Assembly: GCA_903813345.2 (NCBI GenBank)
Contig: CAIIXF020000007.1
Span: 32,708,698-32,772,697 of the forward strand
Reading direction: 5' to 3'
DNA length: 64,000 nt
Source: Owenia fusiformis
Lineage: Eukaryota; Annelida; Polychaeta; Sabellida; Oweniidae
Shown here: in pieces, positions 1 through 10,659 of the stretch
How the letters are laid out: each line of letters starts with the position of its first letter
Numbering within the stretch: position 1 is the first letter of the stretch
Notes under the pieces: model-generated
Databases searched by the model: none
Told to the model about the DNA's origin: nothing
The model's input: the letters and a program-made list of their open reading frames with translations, nothing else
Position numbers and translations under genes: made by a program

Positions 1-1650
1 ATTTTCATACTAAGAATCATCCCTGAAAATTTGAAATTGATCTACTAAACGGCTCACCTGGAATTGCGTATACAAGACTTTACAAACAAGATTTTAGGAC
101 AGAAAATCCAAAATGGCTGCCTTGACATTTACCAAGAATGCCCAAAAACTAATCAGATCTAGATTTTCATAGTAAGAATCATCATTGAAAATTTGAAATT
201 GATCTACCAAACGGTTCACCTGGAAATGCATAGACAAGACTTTACGGGCAAGATTTTTAGACGGAATATCCAAAATGGCTGCCTTGACATTTACCCAGAA
301 TGCCCAAAAACTAATCAGATCTAGATTTTCATACTAAGAATCATCCCTGAAAATTTGAAATTGATCTACCAAACAGTTCACCTGGAAATGCGTAGACAAG
401 ACTTTACAGACGAGATTTTAGGACAGAAAATCCAAAATGGCTGCCTTGACATTTACCCAGAATGCCAAGAAAATAATCAGATCTAGATTTTCATACTAAG
501 AATCATCCCTAAAAATTTGAAATTGATCTACCAAATTGTTCACCTGAAAACGTGTAAACAAGACTTAACGGGCAAGATTTTAAGACGGAAAATCCAAAAT
601 GGCTGCCTTGACATTTATCCAGAATGCCAAAAAACTAATCAGATCTAGATTTTCATACTGAGACTCATCCCTCAAAATTTCAAATTGACCTACCAAACGG
701 TTCACCTGAAAATGCGTAGACAAGACTTTACAGACAAGATTTTAGGACAGAGAATCCAAAATGGCTGCCTTGACATTTACCCAGAATGCTCAAAAACTAA
801 TCAAATCTAGATTTTCATACTGAGAATCATCCCTGAAAATTTGAAATTGATCTACCAAACGGTTCACCTGAAAATGTGTAGACAAGACTTTACAGACAAG
901 ATTTTAGGACGGAAAATCCAAAATGGCTGCCTTGACATTTACCCAGAATGCCCAAAAACTTAAATCAGATCTAGATTTTCATACTAAGAATCATCCCTGA
1001 AAATTTGAAATTGATCTACCAAACAGTTCACCTGAAACGCGTAGACAAGACTTTACAGACAAGATTTTAGGACGGAAAAATCCAAAATGGCAGACAATAA
1101 AAAAGTGATTATGAGTTTTTGCTGATTTCTTTTTACAAAATTATCACATATAACTACTGTTAACAATAAGATAGGCTTTTACAACAAAGTACACCTGAAA
1201 TTATTTATAAAGCTACTAAATAGTTAAAATATGAAAACTGAAAAACACCATTCAATATGATACAAAGTATTATCGTGCGCTAACTTTAAACTTAAACTTA
1301 AAACATTCAAAATGGCTGACATGACTGAGCTAACAGGTCCAAAACCTAATCAGATCTAGAATGAAGTGAGCTGAACAAGATGTTAAAGTTTTAAAAGCAA
1401 CTGTGAAGCCATTTTTCTTAAAGTTTGCAGACAAGGATTTTAGCATTTGACTTCAAAATGGCCGACAGGAAGTAGGTATCGAGATAATTTTTTTCATCCA
1501 CATCTGTATGCACTCATAAAATATCCCTGAAAATTTGAAGGTGATATCTGTAGCGGTTTTGGAGAAAACTGCCGGACGTACGGACGGGCAGACAGACGGA
1601 CGCGCCTAGGCCGACAATATGGCCCCACACTATGTGGTGGGGACATAAAA
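1..1650 (+). mobile_element. Pearl-like element: 162-bp tandem core (about 6.7 units) plus ACGG-type microsatellite tail
   Basis: Units start at about 1, 163, 325, 487, 649, 811 and 975 (162 bp, one 164). Each ends with an AAAATGGCTGCC motif. After 1090 comes a diverged single-copy stretch and, at about 1571-1603, a CGGACG/CAGACGGACG microsatellite followed by GGTGGGGACATAAAA. The left end is cut by the window. The same family lies reversed at 44105-45332. Tandem core plus ACGG microsatellite matches the pearl elements described in bivalves, now linked to Helentrons. Non-coding. Confidence 0.75.
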
Positions 1651-1654
1651 AGTA

Positions 1655-1790
1655 TATATTTATTTTTCAAATTATATTGTTACCATTCAAAAGATGACCA
1701 TTAAATTGACGATGTGTTAAATTTTTAGATCTTTTTATACTGGTTTAAGAGAAATGTGTGAAAAAAAAGTTCTCCATATCGATACCACTC
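1655..1790 (-). repeat. Fragment of a dispersed 670-bp TIR element
   Basis: This stretch repeats, inverted, the bases at 2610-2715 and matches the right end of the full copy at 16126-16797 (shared TTACCATTCAAAAGATGACC). It ends in the terminal motif CCATATCGATACC. Together with 2608-3122 it brackets the pearl-like array at 1790-2525. Confidence 0.6.
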
Positions 1791-2525
1791 CTTTGGAGAA
1801 AATCTGACAAATCTGAAAAACCTTCAAAATGGCCACTAGAAAACAAGATGGCCACCCAAAAGTTAATCAGCTCTAGAACTTGATATCCTCTATGCTGTGT
1901 GCGAAAAATCCCAAAAACAAAATATTTCATTAGCTTCTTCTCTTTTCCCATAGTAAGGCCTAGGCATTAGCATATAAAACTTAAACAGAATTTGTTCACT
2001 GGTATTTGAGTTATCAAAGATTATGAAAAACAGCTGCCATAAATTCAAAGGCCATCTTGAAAATCCCATATTGGGCAATGCTCCTTTGCCCCTAAGCACA
2101 AGCATAACAAATTTGAACAAAATCTGTACATTGGTATTTGAGTTATCATATCAAAGATGACATATTTTAGGAAAATGGCCGCCATTTTCAAATACAGCGG
2201 CCATCTTAAAAATCCCTTCATGAGCAAAACTCCTTTACCCCTAAGTACAATCATTTAAAATTTGAACCAAATCCGTACACTAGTATTTGAGTTATCAAAG
2301 ATTGCATTTTTTACCAAAAATGGTGGCCATTTTGAATTGGATAACCATATTGAAAATTTCTTCTCGAGCAGAGGTCCTACACCCATAAGGCATAAGCCTA
2401 TAAAATTTGAATGAAATCTGTCAACCGGTATTTGCGTTATTGCCCGGACACACGAACGGAGGGACGAGCAAACGGACAGGTTTTCTATATCCCCCTCAGA
2501 CGTCGTTCGGTGGGATAATCATTAA
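1790..2525 (+). mobile_element. Pearl-like element, family A (about 135-bp units) with microsatellite tail
   Basis: Units share an ATGGCNGCCATTTT core, 'TTTGAACCAAATCCGT' and 'GTATTTGAGTTATCAAAGAT'. The tail at about 2440-2525 holds a degenerate CGGACACACGAACGGAGGGAC microsatellite and CCCCCTCAGACGTCGTTCGG TGGGATAAT. The same tail, reversed, opens the copies at 47726 and 58945. Non-coding. Confidence 0.65.
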
Positions 2526-2607
2526 TACATACCTCATTGGCTTATATAAGCCAAAACCACCCAAAATACCAGGGAGGTTACTCTTATTGTGCTTTTGGAC
2601 GATCTGA

Positions 2608-3122
2608 TCCTTTTAAACCAGTCATCAAAAAATTACACATTGTCAATTTAATGGTCATCTTTTGAATTGTAACAATATGATTTGAAATAAATATATATAC
2701 TTTTCTCTATGTTGTTATTTCTTGGTATCATATGTTTGGAATGAAATGAAACATCTATCGGAACCTCATTGGAAGAAAATGACAATATTGTAATTGGACA
2801 AACGAAAGTTTGGGTGATTTAAAAAAAAGTATCTCCATGTAGTTAATGAAATAAAAAGTTTATCTTAATTTTCAAGCTTCGGAAAGATATTTAATTTCAT
2901 TCTCAAGAATTGATAAAAAGTAACAAAAACAATTGCACTAAAAAACAAAAAAAAACAAAAATGTTATCAAAAATAGTTATATAAAATATATATAAACAAT
3001 TTTTGCATTAAATTGTTGTCAATCAGTCCAAATTACATAAGGGTCTGTGTTTTTTTACAGAATGATTTCAATAATTGGTTTAAGAGAAAAACATTGTTGA
3101 ATTCAGTTCACCATATCGATAC
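2608..3122 (+). mobile_element. Dispersed TIR element, partial copy
   Basis: AT-rich, non-coding. It matches the reverse of 16126-16797 over most of its length and ends with TTCAGTTCACCATATCGATAC. A shorter piece of the same family lies at 7520-7690. Confidence 0.6.
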
Positions 3123-3182
3123 AGTCCTTTGTTGATGCAACAATCCTCCCAAAATTAATAATTTTGAAATCCGTACCCATTA

Positions 3183-3578
3183 GGGGAGGCATCAAAAGTT
3201 CAATGTCGGATTGGAAACTAAATAGATCTAGTTTTGACTCCCCCCAAAAACTAAATAAGATGAAAGTTGATCGCTGACTTCCGGTTTGAGAATTTGAAAA
3301 ATTATTGCTAAACACGATCTAGTTTTTGTTAATTTCTATCGTAATTAGCGACTTTTAACAACTATTGATAGAATAGAATCCTTTGGAATGATCTTGACGA
3401 AGAAAGCATCAGGTAAATCTTTATTTTTAAACAATTCCAAGGCATTCTGAGTCAAAATTGCCAAAAATTTGAAATGTTGAAATTTGTCGGATAGCAAACT
3501 GAAATGGGTTTGAAACCCCTCCCCCCTAACTAGATTTATTTAGTTTTTTATCTGACATCAAACTTTTGATGCCTCCCC
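3183..3578. mobile_element. TTA-flanked MITE, about 400 bp, copy 1
   Basis: Terminal inverted repeats of about 50 bp begin GGGGAGGCATCAAAAGTTC and are flanked by TTA on both sides (3180-3182, 3579-3581). Two full sisters are at 14195-14604 and 43573-43986, and a decayed relative at about 51390-51590. It contains no coding sequence, so it would need a transposase from elsewhere. Confidence 0.85.
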
Positions 3579-3581
3579 TTA

Positions 3582-4440
3582 GTGTACCTATAAGGACTAA
3601 ATTTATTGAAAAGGGTAAAATGGAATTCCAAAATTATTTTTATATAATATGAATCTTTAAGAAGTTTATTTTCAACAAATCACAAAAACAATATTTAGAA
3701 TAAGGTAAAAAGTTGTTTTTTACAGTGATTCTTAACACATGTCATTCTGACTCTTAAAATGAGTAATTTTCACATATTTTCACAAAAACTTGAATAAAAT
3801 CTTGATGTTTGTAGATATACTTGAATTGACATGTCAGTATAAAACTACAATGTGTCAGAGCATATTAAGTTTCACTTAGCGGATCGGTCATGCATAAATA
3901 CTTTGTAATCCTATTGTTTTGAAAGGCACTTTGTGTTCTTGTTTTCAAGAATAAATGACCTTCTGCAGACACTGACAGATCATGGTGCTTCCGCAGGTCA
4001 GACCCCCTCTGATTTAACCTTTATTGTTTAGTATTGACATTATTGCATAGTTCAAACATGAAATAAGAGAGGGTCCTGAATGTGGAAGATAAACAATGTG
4101 AAAGTATAGCAAAAATTTTAGTTTCAAAAAGGAGGCCATATTGGATTAGTCTATTTCCAATAGACTGAATTTCCTGAGAATTCAGTCAATTGATCATTAT
4201 GTCCCTCCTGTGGGAAAACAGGAAATTTCCTGCACACAATTATCAATTTTAGGAAACTTCACTTCCAAAAAACAAGCATTATAACAATTCAATTTAAGGT
4301 ACAATTAAATGCTATAAAAAGTAACACCGCATATTGTCAAATGGAAACAAAGCTAGGGGAAGTAAAAATATGCAAATTTATTTACCCAATCTGCCATTTT
4401 GAATGGCACTTCCTTTGTAAACAAATAATTTTCAAGCCCA
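3582..4440. other. Gene-free AT-rich stretch
   Basis: No gene recognised. 3600-3700 matches 21975-22070 (dispersed repeat, shared GGGTAAAATGGAATTCCA). Small hairpins occur at about 4160-4190 and 4210-4240. Confidence 0.5.
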
Positions 4441-5335
4441 CATTTTAACATATGTGGGCTATAGTCTGAATATTTTCATTCCATATTTTAAAAAAAATTC
4501 AGACTGGAGGATATAGTCTACATATTGGATCTTATTAATATCCATTTAGCCATTAATGGGATGCTTAACGTTCTCACCCAAAGAAACAAAAAGGTCATTC
4601 TCACCCTTGGTATACGCAGCTAACGAAAATTGACCGGTACGGGTCAAAAGCTGGACCGGTACGGGTTAACGGTTTTATTTGAATTTAAAAAAGCCATAAC
4701 TTGCTCAATATTGACTTCCTCGTGTCTGATTTGAAATATATGATGCCTCCCGATGCTTTTAAGTACCCCAATTTTTTACAGATTTTTAAACGGACCAAAA
4801 CTCTCTAAATGCGCATTTATGCTCTTTTCTCTCGAGAACGGCTGTCTCATTTTCACGATAACTTTTATTTAGTACTTCTAACATATAAGATCTATTTTTC
4901 CCCATCAAGGTATGATGTAAATGACATGCTATTTACATCTTGTGAGTTTCAATGACGCGTGTTTGATTTTATAAAAAATGCCAAACTTTGTGACAAAGAA
5001 TTTCATCCTGCTTGCAGCGAGAAGACGGACCGGTTCGGGGCAATTTGCTTGCAGTGAGAAGATTGACCGGTTCGGGGCATATTGAAGATATTGCAGAGAC
5101 TGAATCAATATTCATTTAGCCATTTAAATGGACACTGCTTGTAAAGTGGTTTTCCCCTAAAGAAACAAATGGTTCAATCTATTTTTGATTCATAATTCAT
5201 GCCTACCCCTGAAGATGATACATCGCCGAGAGACTAAATCAATATCCATGTAGCTGTTTAAAGGGGGACTGCTTGTAAGGTAGTTCTCACCAAAAGAAAC
5301 AAAAGGGCCAATCTATTTTTCAATAGTACGTGGGA
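4440..5335 (+). repeat. Three diverged tandem units (about 150 bp) interrupted by a 485-bp insertion
   Basis: Units with 'AATATCCATTTAGCC', 'CTGCTTGTAA' and 'AAAGAAACAAAAGG' end near 4600, 5180 and 5320. The first unit is interrupted at about 4601-5085 by a segment that has near-inverted ends rich in GACCGGTACGGG / GACCGGTTCGGG. It looks like a small inserted element. Non-coding. 5337-5520 is a fragment of the foldback element at 7895-8860. Confidence 0.5.
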
Positions 5336-5629
5336 AGTGATACAGTCTTTGAAGGGTTCAATTTTAAAGAAGTTTTTAAATCTCTATTATGATGAATTAA
5401 AGATGAATTAATGCACCCATATGCCTTTATCTATGGATCTGTTATAAGTCTAGTCATTAAATAAAGCTGGAATCGTATACTACTTTCAGTACGTCTTTAT
5501 TATGATAGACTTGAAGTGAATTTTCGAGTCAAGTAAATGGTGAAAATGTTCTTTTTATGAAGTCGGGTCAAAACATTACTAATAGAAATCATAGTAAGCA
5601 TTAAACGATCATTAAAAATGTAAAATAAC

Positions 5630-6665
5630 ACACATAAAAATGGTGGCCATTTTTCAAAATGGCCAACTACTCCCTAAAGTTTTATTTGACAATGTGCCAT
5701 GCTTAAGTATTCACATATCAAATATGAACAAAATTGCTGCAATACTTTTTGAGTTATAGTAAAAAATGTAAAAATGACAGCCATTTTTTAAAATGGCCAC
5801 CTACTACGCGAAGTGTCATGAGACAGTGTGCAAGGCTCATAAGTATTCACATATCAAATATGAACAAAATCGCTCTACTACTTTTCAAGTTATAGTAAAA
5901 AACGTAAAAAATGGTGGCCATTTTTCAAAATGGCCGCCTACTACCCAAAGTGTCATTAGACAGTGTGCCATGCTTATAGTATTCACATATAAAATATGAA
6001 CAAAATCGCTCTGCTACTTTTTGAGTTATAGTAAAAAATGTAAAATAGCACACGTAAAAATGGCGGCCATTTTTCAATATGGCCGCCTACTACCCAAAAT
6101 GTCATTAGACATTGGGCCATGCTTAAAGTATTCACATACCAAATATGAACAAAATCGCTCTACTTCTTTTTGACTTACAGTAAAAAATGTTAAATAACAC
6201 ACATAAAAATGGCAGCCATTTTTCAAAATGGCCGCCTACTACCAAAAATGTCATCAGACATTGTGCCATGCTTAAAGTATTCACATACCAAATATGAACA
6301 AAATTGCTCCACTACTTTTTAAGTTACAGCAAAAATCGTAAAAAGACGTGCAAAGGCAGCCATTTTTCAAGATGGCTGCCAGGTATTTCTTCTGTATTTA
6401 CATTTCTAGCTTAATCAATGTCCTATATAACTTTTTTTTACATTTAAAACATATTGCTATTACAGTTTTATATGCAGTACCTAAATTTCTGTAAAATCGG
6501 CACTAAAATCGGTTTTCGAACAGAACTTCTACCCCCATTGGGTATATGTGTACAAAATATGAACAAAATCGGGCTTACGGTATTTGAGTTATTGCCCGGA
6601 CGGACGTACGAACGGACAGACGGAGGCGTTCCCTATATCCCTCTGAACTTCGTTCAATGGGATAA
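5630..6665 (+). mobile_element. Pearl-like element, family C (about 155-bp units) with microsatellite tail
   Basis: Five units share AAATGGCNGCCATTTTTCAA, GTGCCATGCTTA and 'CAAATATGAACAAAATCGCT'. The tail at 6595-6665 reads CGGACGGACGTACGAACGGA then CCCTCTGAACTTCGTTC AATGGGATAA. The same family is reversed at 58945-59778, 54955-55135 and 63500-63720. Non-coding. Confidence 0.7.
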
Positions 6666-6737
6666 AAATATTAGAGAGATTTCGCACCTCGTGAAAGTAC
6701 AACTTATAATGTATACTTATACTTATAGGTAAACGTA

Positions 6738-6958
6738 CAAGGTGTTTCATAATGTGGGCATTTCGTCAGGAAAGATCTTCTCGAACTGTAATAAATACAG
6801 GTCAAAGGGATGCCATTTGTACTTTCTTGAATGGTAGCATGTTTAGTTGATCCAAATGTGTTTCTCTAGAATAAAATAGGCTCATATATAGTACATATGT
6901 TATAGACCCATCTCTTCTCAAATTGACTTTTTGGAGATGCTCGTTATGAAACACCCTG
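6738..6958. mobile_element. Small mariner-like MITE with TA target duplication
   Basis: The ends CAAGGTGTTTCATAA and TTATGAAACACCCTG are inverted repeats flanked by TA (6736-6737, 6959-6960). 221 bp, non-coding. The CAGGGTG end and TA site are typical of Tc1/mariner relatives. 6961-7520 shows no gene and no clear repeat. Confidence 0.75.
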
Positions 6959-7740
6959 TATGTCATTTGTTGAGCTACTGAATGGTTCGTTTCCAGGAAT
7001 TGCTAGAACCTACTGGTTTGATTGGTGTTTCAAATTGATGGTATTTGATTGGATACTGTTACCACTCAGTCAATTAATTTTTAAAAATGCTTGCGGTCAA
7101 TTGTTCCACACACATGTAGGCAAATCTTTATACGGAGATCCAACTGTATACGTTATCACCTACGTAAATATACCGTTTTGTAAGTTCATTGGACTTATAC
7201 TGATCATGAAAACATTGAAATAATCAACTTGTTTATGTAATGACTCACTTTAAAGAATCATGACTCACTTTAAAGGATCGTGTTTATAATACACTACAAC
7301 TACAAGGACATGAAAGCAAGCATTTAATTATAATGTGCATAATCTACACGTGCAGATGACAGTGCATTCACAGTCTCTAGTTGGTGGAGCTTTTCTATAA
7401 CGGGAATAGTTATGTTCCATTAAGTACAATTTAAAATTGATTTTAGTAAATATAATAGTTCGACGTGACCCTTTAAGGTATACGTATACGTATAAGTTGT
7501 ACTTTCACTTATGTGCGAAATCTCTCTATAATAACAAAAACAGTTATATAAAATATATATCAATAATTTTTGCATTAAATTGTTGCCAATCAGTCAACAT
7601 TACATAAAGGACCAACATTCAATAATTGGTTTATTAATAGAGAAAAGTATTGTTGAATTCAGTTCACAATATCGATACCTATCCGTTACTTGTTTTTCAT
7701 TGTTCATTCATTCATCTTTTTTATATATGTTGAGTCTTAC

Positions 7741-7842
7741 CTTTTTTGTATAAAGAGTTGTTGCTTTAGTGAGATAGTACCTGGCATTAGCCTTGTAGTC
7801 TGCCCCTTCCAGGTAGTTCTGGAGACCCAGCAGGTACCACAC
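7741..7842 (-). CDS. ACL4: ACL4 exon 9 (last exon found)
   Basis: Acceptor TTTAG, donor GTAAGA. The 102 nt in phase 0-0 encode VWYLLGLQNYLEGADYKANA and RYYLTKATTLYTKK, the C-terminal TPR-like repeat. A clear donor follows, so at least one more coding exon must lie to the left. I saw no convincing acceptor plus acidic C-terminal reading frame down to base 1. Confidence 0.84.
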
Positions 7843-7894
7843 CTAAAGAAAATATTTTTTCATATGTCTAGCCAGGTTGTCCAACCCAAACGCT

Positions 7895-8860
7895 CTTACA
7901 TGCACGACGGAGGCTTTGTATAAAGAACCTCCTACCTCGCATCAACTTACCCACGTACGTGGGACATGATACAGTCTTTGAAGGGTTCAATTTTAAAGAT
8001 TATTAAGAAGATTATTAGAATTATTATTAGATTATTAGAAGTTATTAAATCTGAGTTTATGTTGAATTATAGATGAATCAATGCACCCATATGCCTTTAT
8101 TTAACGATCTGTCAACTGTCTAGCCATAAAATAAAGCCGGACTTGGAAAAATGTTAAAGGAATTTGGGGAGAGACAAATGACATAATATTGCTTCTTGGA
8201 CGAGATCAACCACTTTGACATATTCTTAAACCTACCTATTTTGCAATTTAACAATCAACGCAAGTATACATACCACATTTAAGCAGATATCGGACAAATT
8301 CATAAAATATTTGTTGATTGATAGAATCATTGATTATAAAACCAGAAGTATGATATGTGACGTCCTTGTGTGATATTTCAATTATTAAGAGTTTGCCGCG
8401 GATTCAATTTTAAATTCTTCTAAGTGATCTTCTATTAATGCTTACTATAATTTCTACAAGGGTAATGTTTTGTAATGTTTTGACTTCCCCACTTCATAAA
8501 AGCACATTATCACCATTTACTCTATAATTAAGCATAAACTGAGAATGAATAATAATCTTTAAATATTATGTGGGTACGAGGTTTTTTATACAAAGCCAGA
8601 CTGCCTGATCAACAAAATCATTTTGAGAAATCAAAAGCAGACATGACAGGCAATTCCGGCTTTATTTTATGACTATAGACGGATGACTGATCCATAAATA
8701 AAGGTATATGGGTACGTTAATTCATCTATAATTCATCATAAGCTAAGATTTAATAACTTCTTTAAAATTGAACCCTTCAAAGACTGTTTCATGTCCCACG
8801 TACGTGGGTAGGTGGCTACGAGGTAGGAGCGTTTTTATACAAAGCCCATGACGGAGCGTT
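7895..8860. mobile_element. Foldback element with arms of about 250 bp
   Basis: The left arm (about 7895-8150) and right arm (about 8645-8860) are inverted copies. They share GTAGGAGC/GCTCYTAC ends, a CCCACGTACGTGGG palindrome, 'ACTGTTTCATGTCCCACGT' and the TAAAATAAAGCCGG segment. The middle holds a further partial copy of the end (about 8570-8610). A lone arm fragment lies at 5337-5520. No protein recognised. Confidence 0.65.
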
Positions 8861-8998
8861 TCATTCATGCGGAAATGCTGGGGAGCGAAATAAAATGGTG
8901 GCCTACTATGACCGTAAGTACTGTTTCACTTGTTTCTCTTACATATCATACGTTATGTACCATTCGATGAACAATACCCTGAGCAAAGATCTTATCTA

Positions 8999-9310
8999 TC
9001 CAACTTCTGGTGGCAAACTGTTATTTGCTTGATCAAAGCTCCGTAGTGTAGGTCGAACAAATCTGAAGATGACGAATTGACCACAAATTGCGAATTAAAC
9101 TAGTATTTATATGAAAACGCCAATCTTTCTGTCAAAGTAGTAGATCACAAACTATATATTCTCGCGTGCTAAAATCCCAGTCCAAATCCATTACTTGTTC
9201 TCGAGAAATCGTTTGTTTTCCTCGAAATGCTCCGTTGATTTTTGGAAACAATTTAAGAAATGCTCTTACCATTTTGTTTTGATATTATATTCAAATTATT
9301 AAAGAAGAGT
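8999..9310 (+). repeat. Dispersed 310-bp repeat, copy 1
   Basis: Closely matches 33096-33430 in the same orientation (shared CAAACTGTTATTTGCTTGATC-like start and GAAATGCTCTTACCATTTTG end). No protein recognised. 9310-9740 shows nothing further. Confidence 0.7.
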
Positions 9311-9743
9311 TCGGAATCGAATCTATCCCTCAAAAAATGTTGTACATGTTAGGCAAGTTGAAATGACAAATATATTAGGCAAATATTACAAATAAAAAAT
9401 TGTGCAAGAATAGCCCCAACTAACCACGTTTAACCATATTTTGAAAATAAGTGAGCTTTTGAACCAGGAGTCATAGGGGAGTTCTCTGTATTGATGTTGA
9501 ACTAAAATAACTTAAAACGGGAATCGATTGTAGATGATAGATTAATATAGTATTCTATACTACAGATTCTATGAAAATTTCATAAGAATATATTGAAAAA
9601 TAAAAAGATTAGAGAGATATTATAATAATTTTATGATATACCCTCGTATGTACATTTTTTGAAAATGAAAAACTACAGATTTTAAACATTGTAACTATGT
9701 GTAATTTTAGTTTTATTAAAAAAAGCAGGTCAGAAAAGGCTAT

Positions 9744-9973
9744 TATAACATACCTATGATGATGTATAGTGCAAAGTGTACACAAGACAGCGGGCCAATA
9801 TAAGCTAACTTTCTGATTGGTCAAGGCGCTGACGTCATAACCAATCAATCGAAGATAAAACTGCACGAGCAATTTTTCTAAACTCCTTTCTATCATTTTC
9901 AAACCATTTGTTTGTCAATTCTATAAGAAAACGGTACTCTCTGACCAGTCTACATCATCATAGGTATGTTATA
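9744..9973. mobile_element. 230-bp MITE with 25-bp inverted ends
   Basis: The ends ATAACATACCTATGATGATG and CATCATCATAGGTATGTTAT are perfect inverted repeats. The interior carries a CRE-like TGACGTCA and an inverted CCAAT (CCAATCA). Non-coding. Confidence 0.75.
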
Positions 9974-9979
9974 AATCAT

Positions 9980-10092
9980 TTATGTCACTATTGTGGCACA
10001 TATACCCTCGGTTCTCAGAGATCAATGTCCCTCCCAAGGTCGGGCCATATATCCCTGAGACCGAGGGCATATATGCCACGATAGTGACATAA
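9980..10092. repeat. 113-bp near-perfect hairpin
   Basis: Arms starting TTATGTCACTATTGTGGCA and ending TGCCACGATAGTGACATAA pair over about 45 bp around a short loop. It begins seven bases after the MITE at 9744-9973. It is probably a separate palindromic mini-element. Confidence 0.75.
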
Positions 10093-10107
10093 CCTCTAAA
10101 TATTTGC

Positions 10108-10560
10108 AGGCCCGTATCCAGGATTTGCCAGGGGGAGTTCATTTTTGACAACTACAGCCCAAAAAATGGCCAAAATCACATGAACAGTGCTCAGAATGGT
10201 GAAACCTGCATGATTTTGAAAGAATTTTTGGCTAGGGATGGGGGGGTTGGGTCTTTTGATTGCTCTAGAGTCACGACAGTCCTAACTATGGTGGCCTTGA
10301 ACTCCTCCACCACTGATGTCAGTGGTAAGGAGTGTTTGGAAGTAGTGCTGTACAGGTTGACAGAGCTAAAGGAAGGGGCAAGCCTAGCCATTTCCTCAAG
10401 TGCTTGCTCAATGCATTCTCCATGGCCTGGACAGATAACAAGAACACAAATGTGTACAACATGTCCCCACCAATGGATGATCCTATATACTGCAAATTTT
10501 TCATCCTGAATGGCTAACACCAATCAACCTCCTAACAGCCTAACACCTAAATCCAATGTG
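10108..10560 (-). pseudogene. Retroelement-protein-like remnant
   Basis: The stretch is richer in GC than its surroundings. Its minus-strand frames (for example 10191-10523, 110 codons; 10319-10504, 61 codons) contain LRKWLGLP-type and SVVEEFKAT-type motifs of the sort I associate with invertebrate reverse-transcriptase proteins. The family is not settled. Its left end (10108-10150) matches the GGCCCGTATCCAGGAT repeat seen at about 50067. It is broken. Confidence 0.4.
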
Positions 10561-10659
10561 GCCGCCTTAAAATTTAGCAGGACTGCCCAAAGACTAAGTA
10601 GTTTAAGGTTTTCATACAAAGAATCATTCCTGGAAATTTGAAATCGATCAGTCAACTGG

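Noticed and set aside
6960-7223. 87-codon plus-strand open frame after the mariner-like MITE
   Set aside because: No family motif, no splice or start context, and composition like the surrounding AT-rich DNA.
9609-9902. 97-codon minus-strand open frame
   Set aside because: It overlaps a MITE and AT-rich sequence; no recognisable domain.
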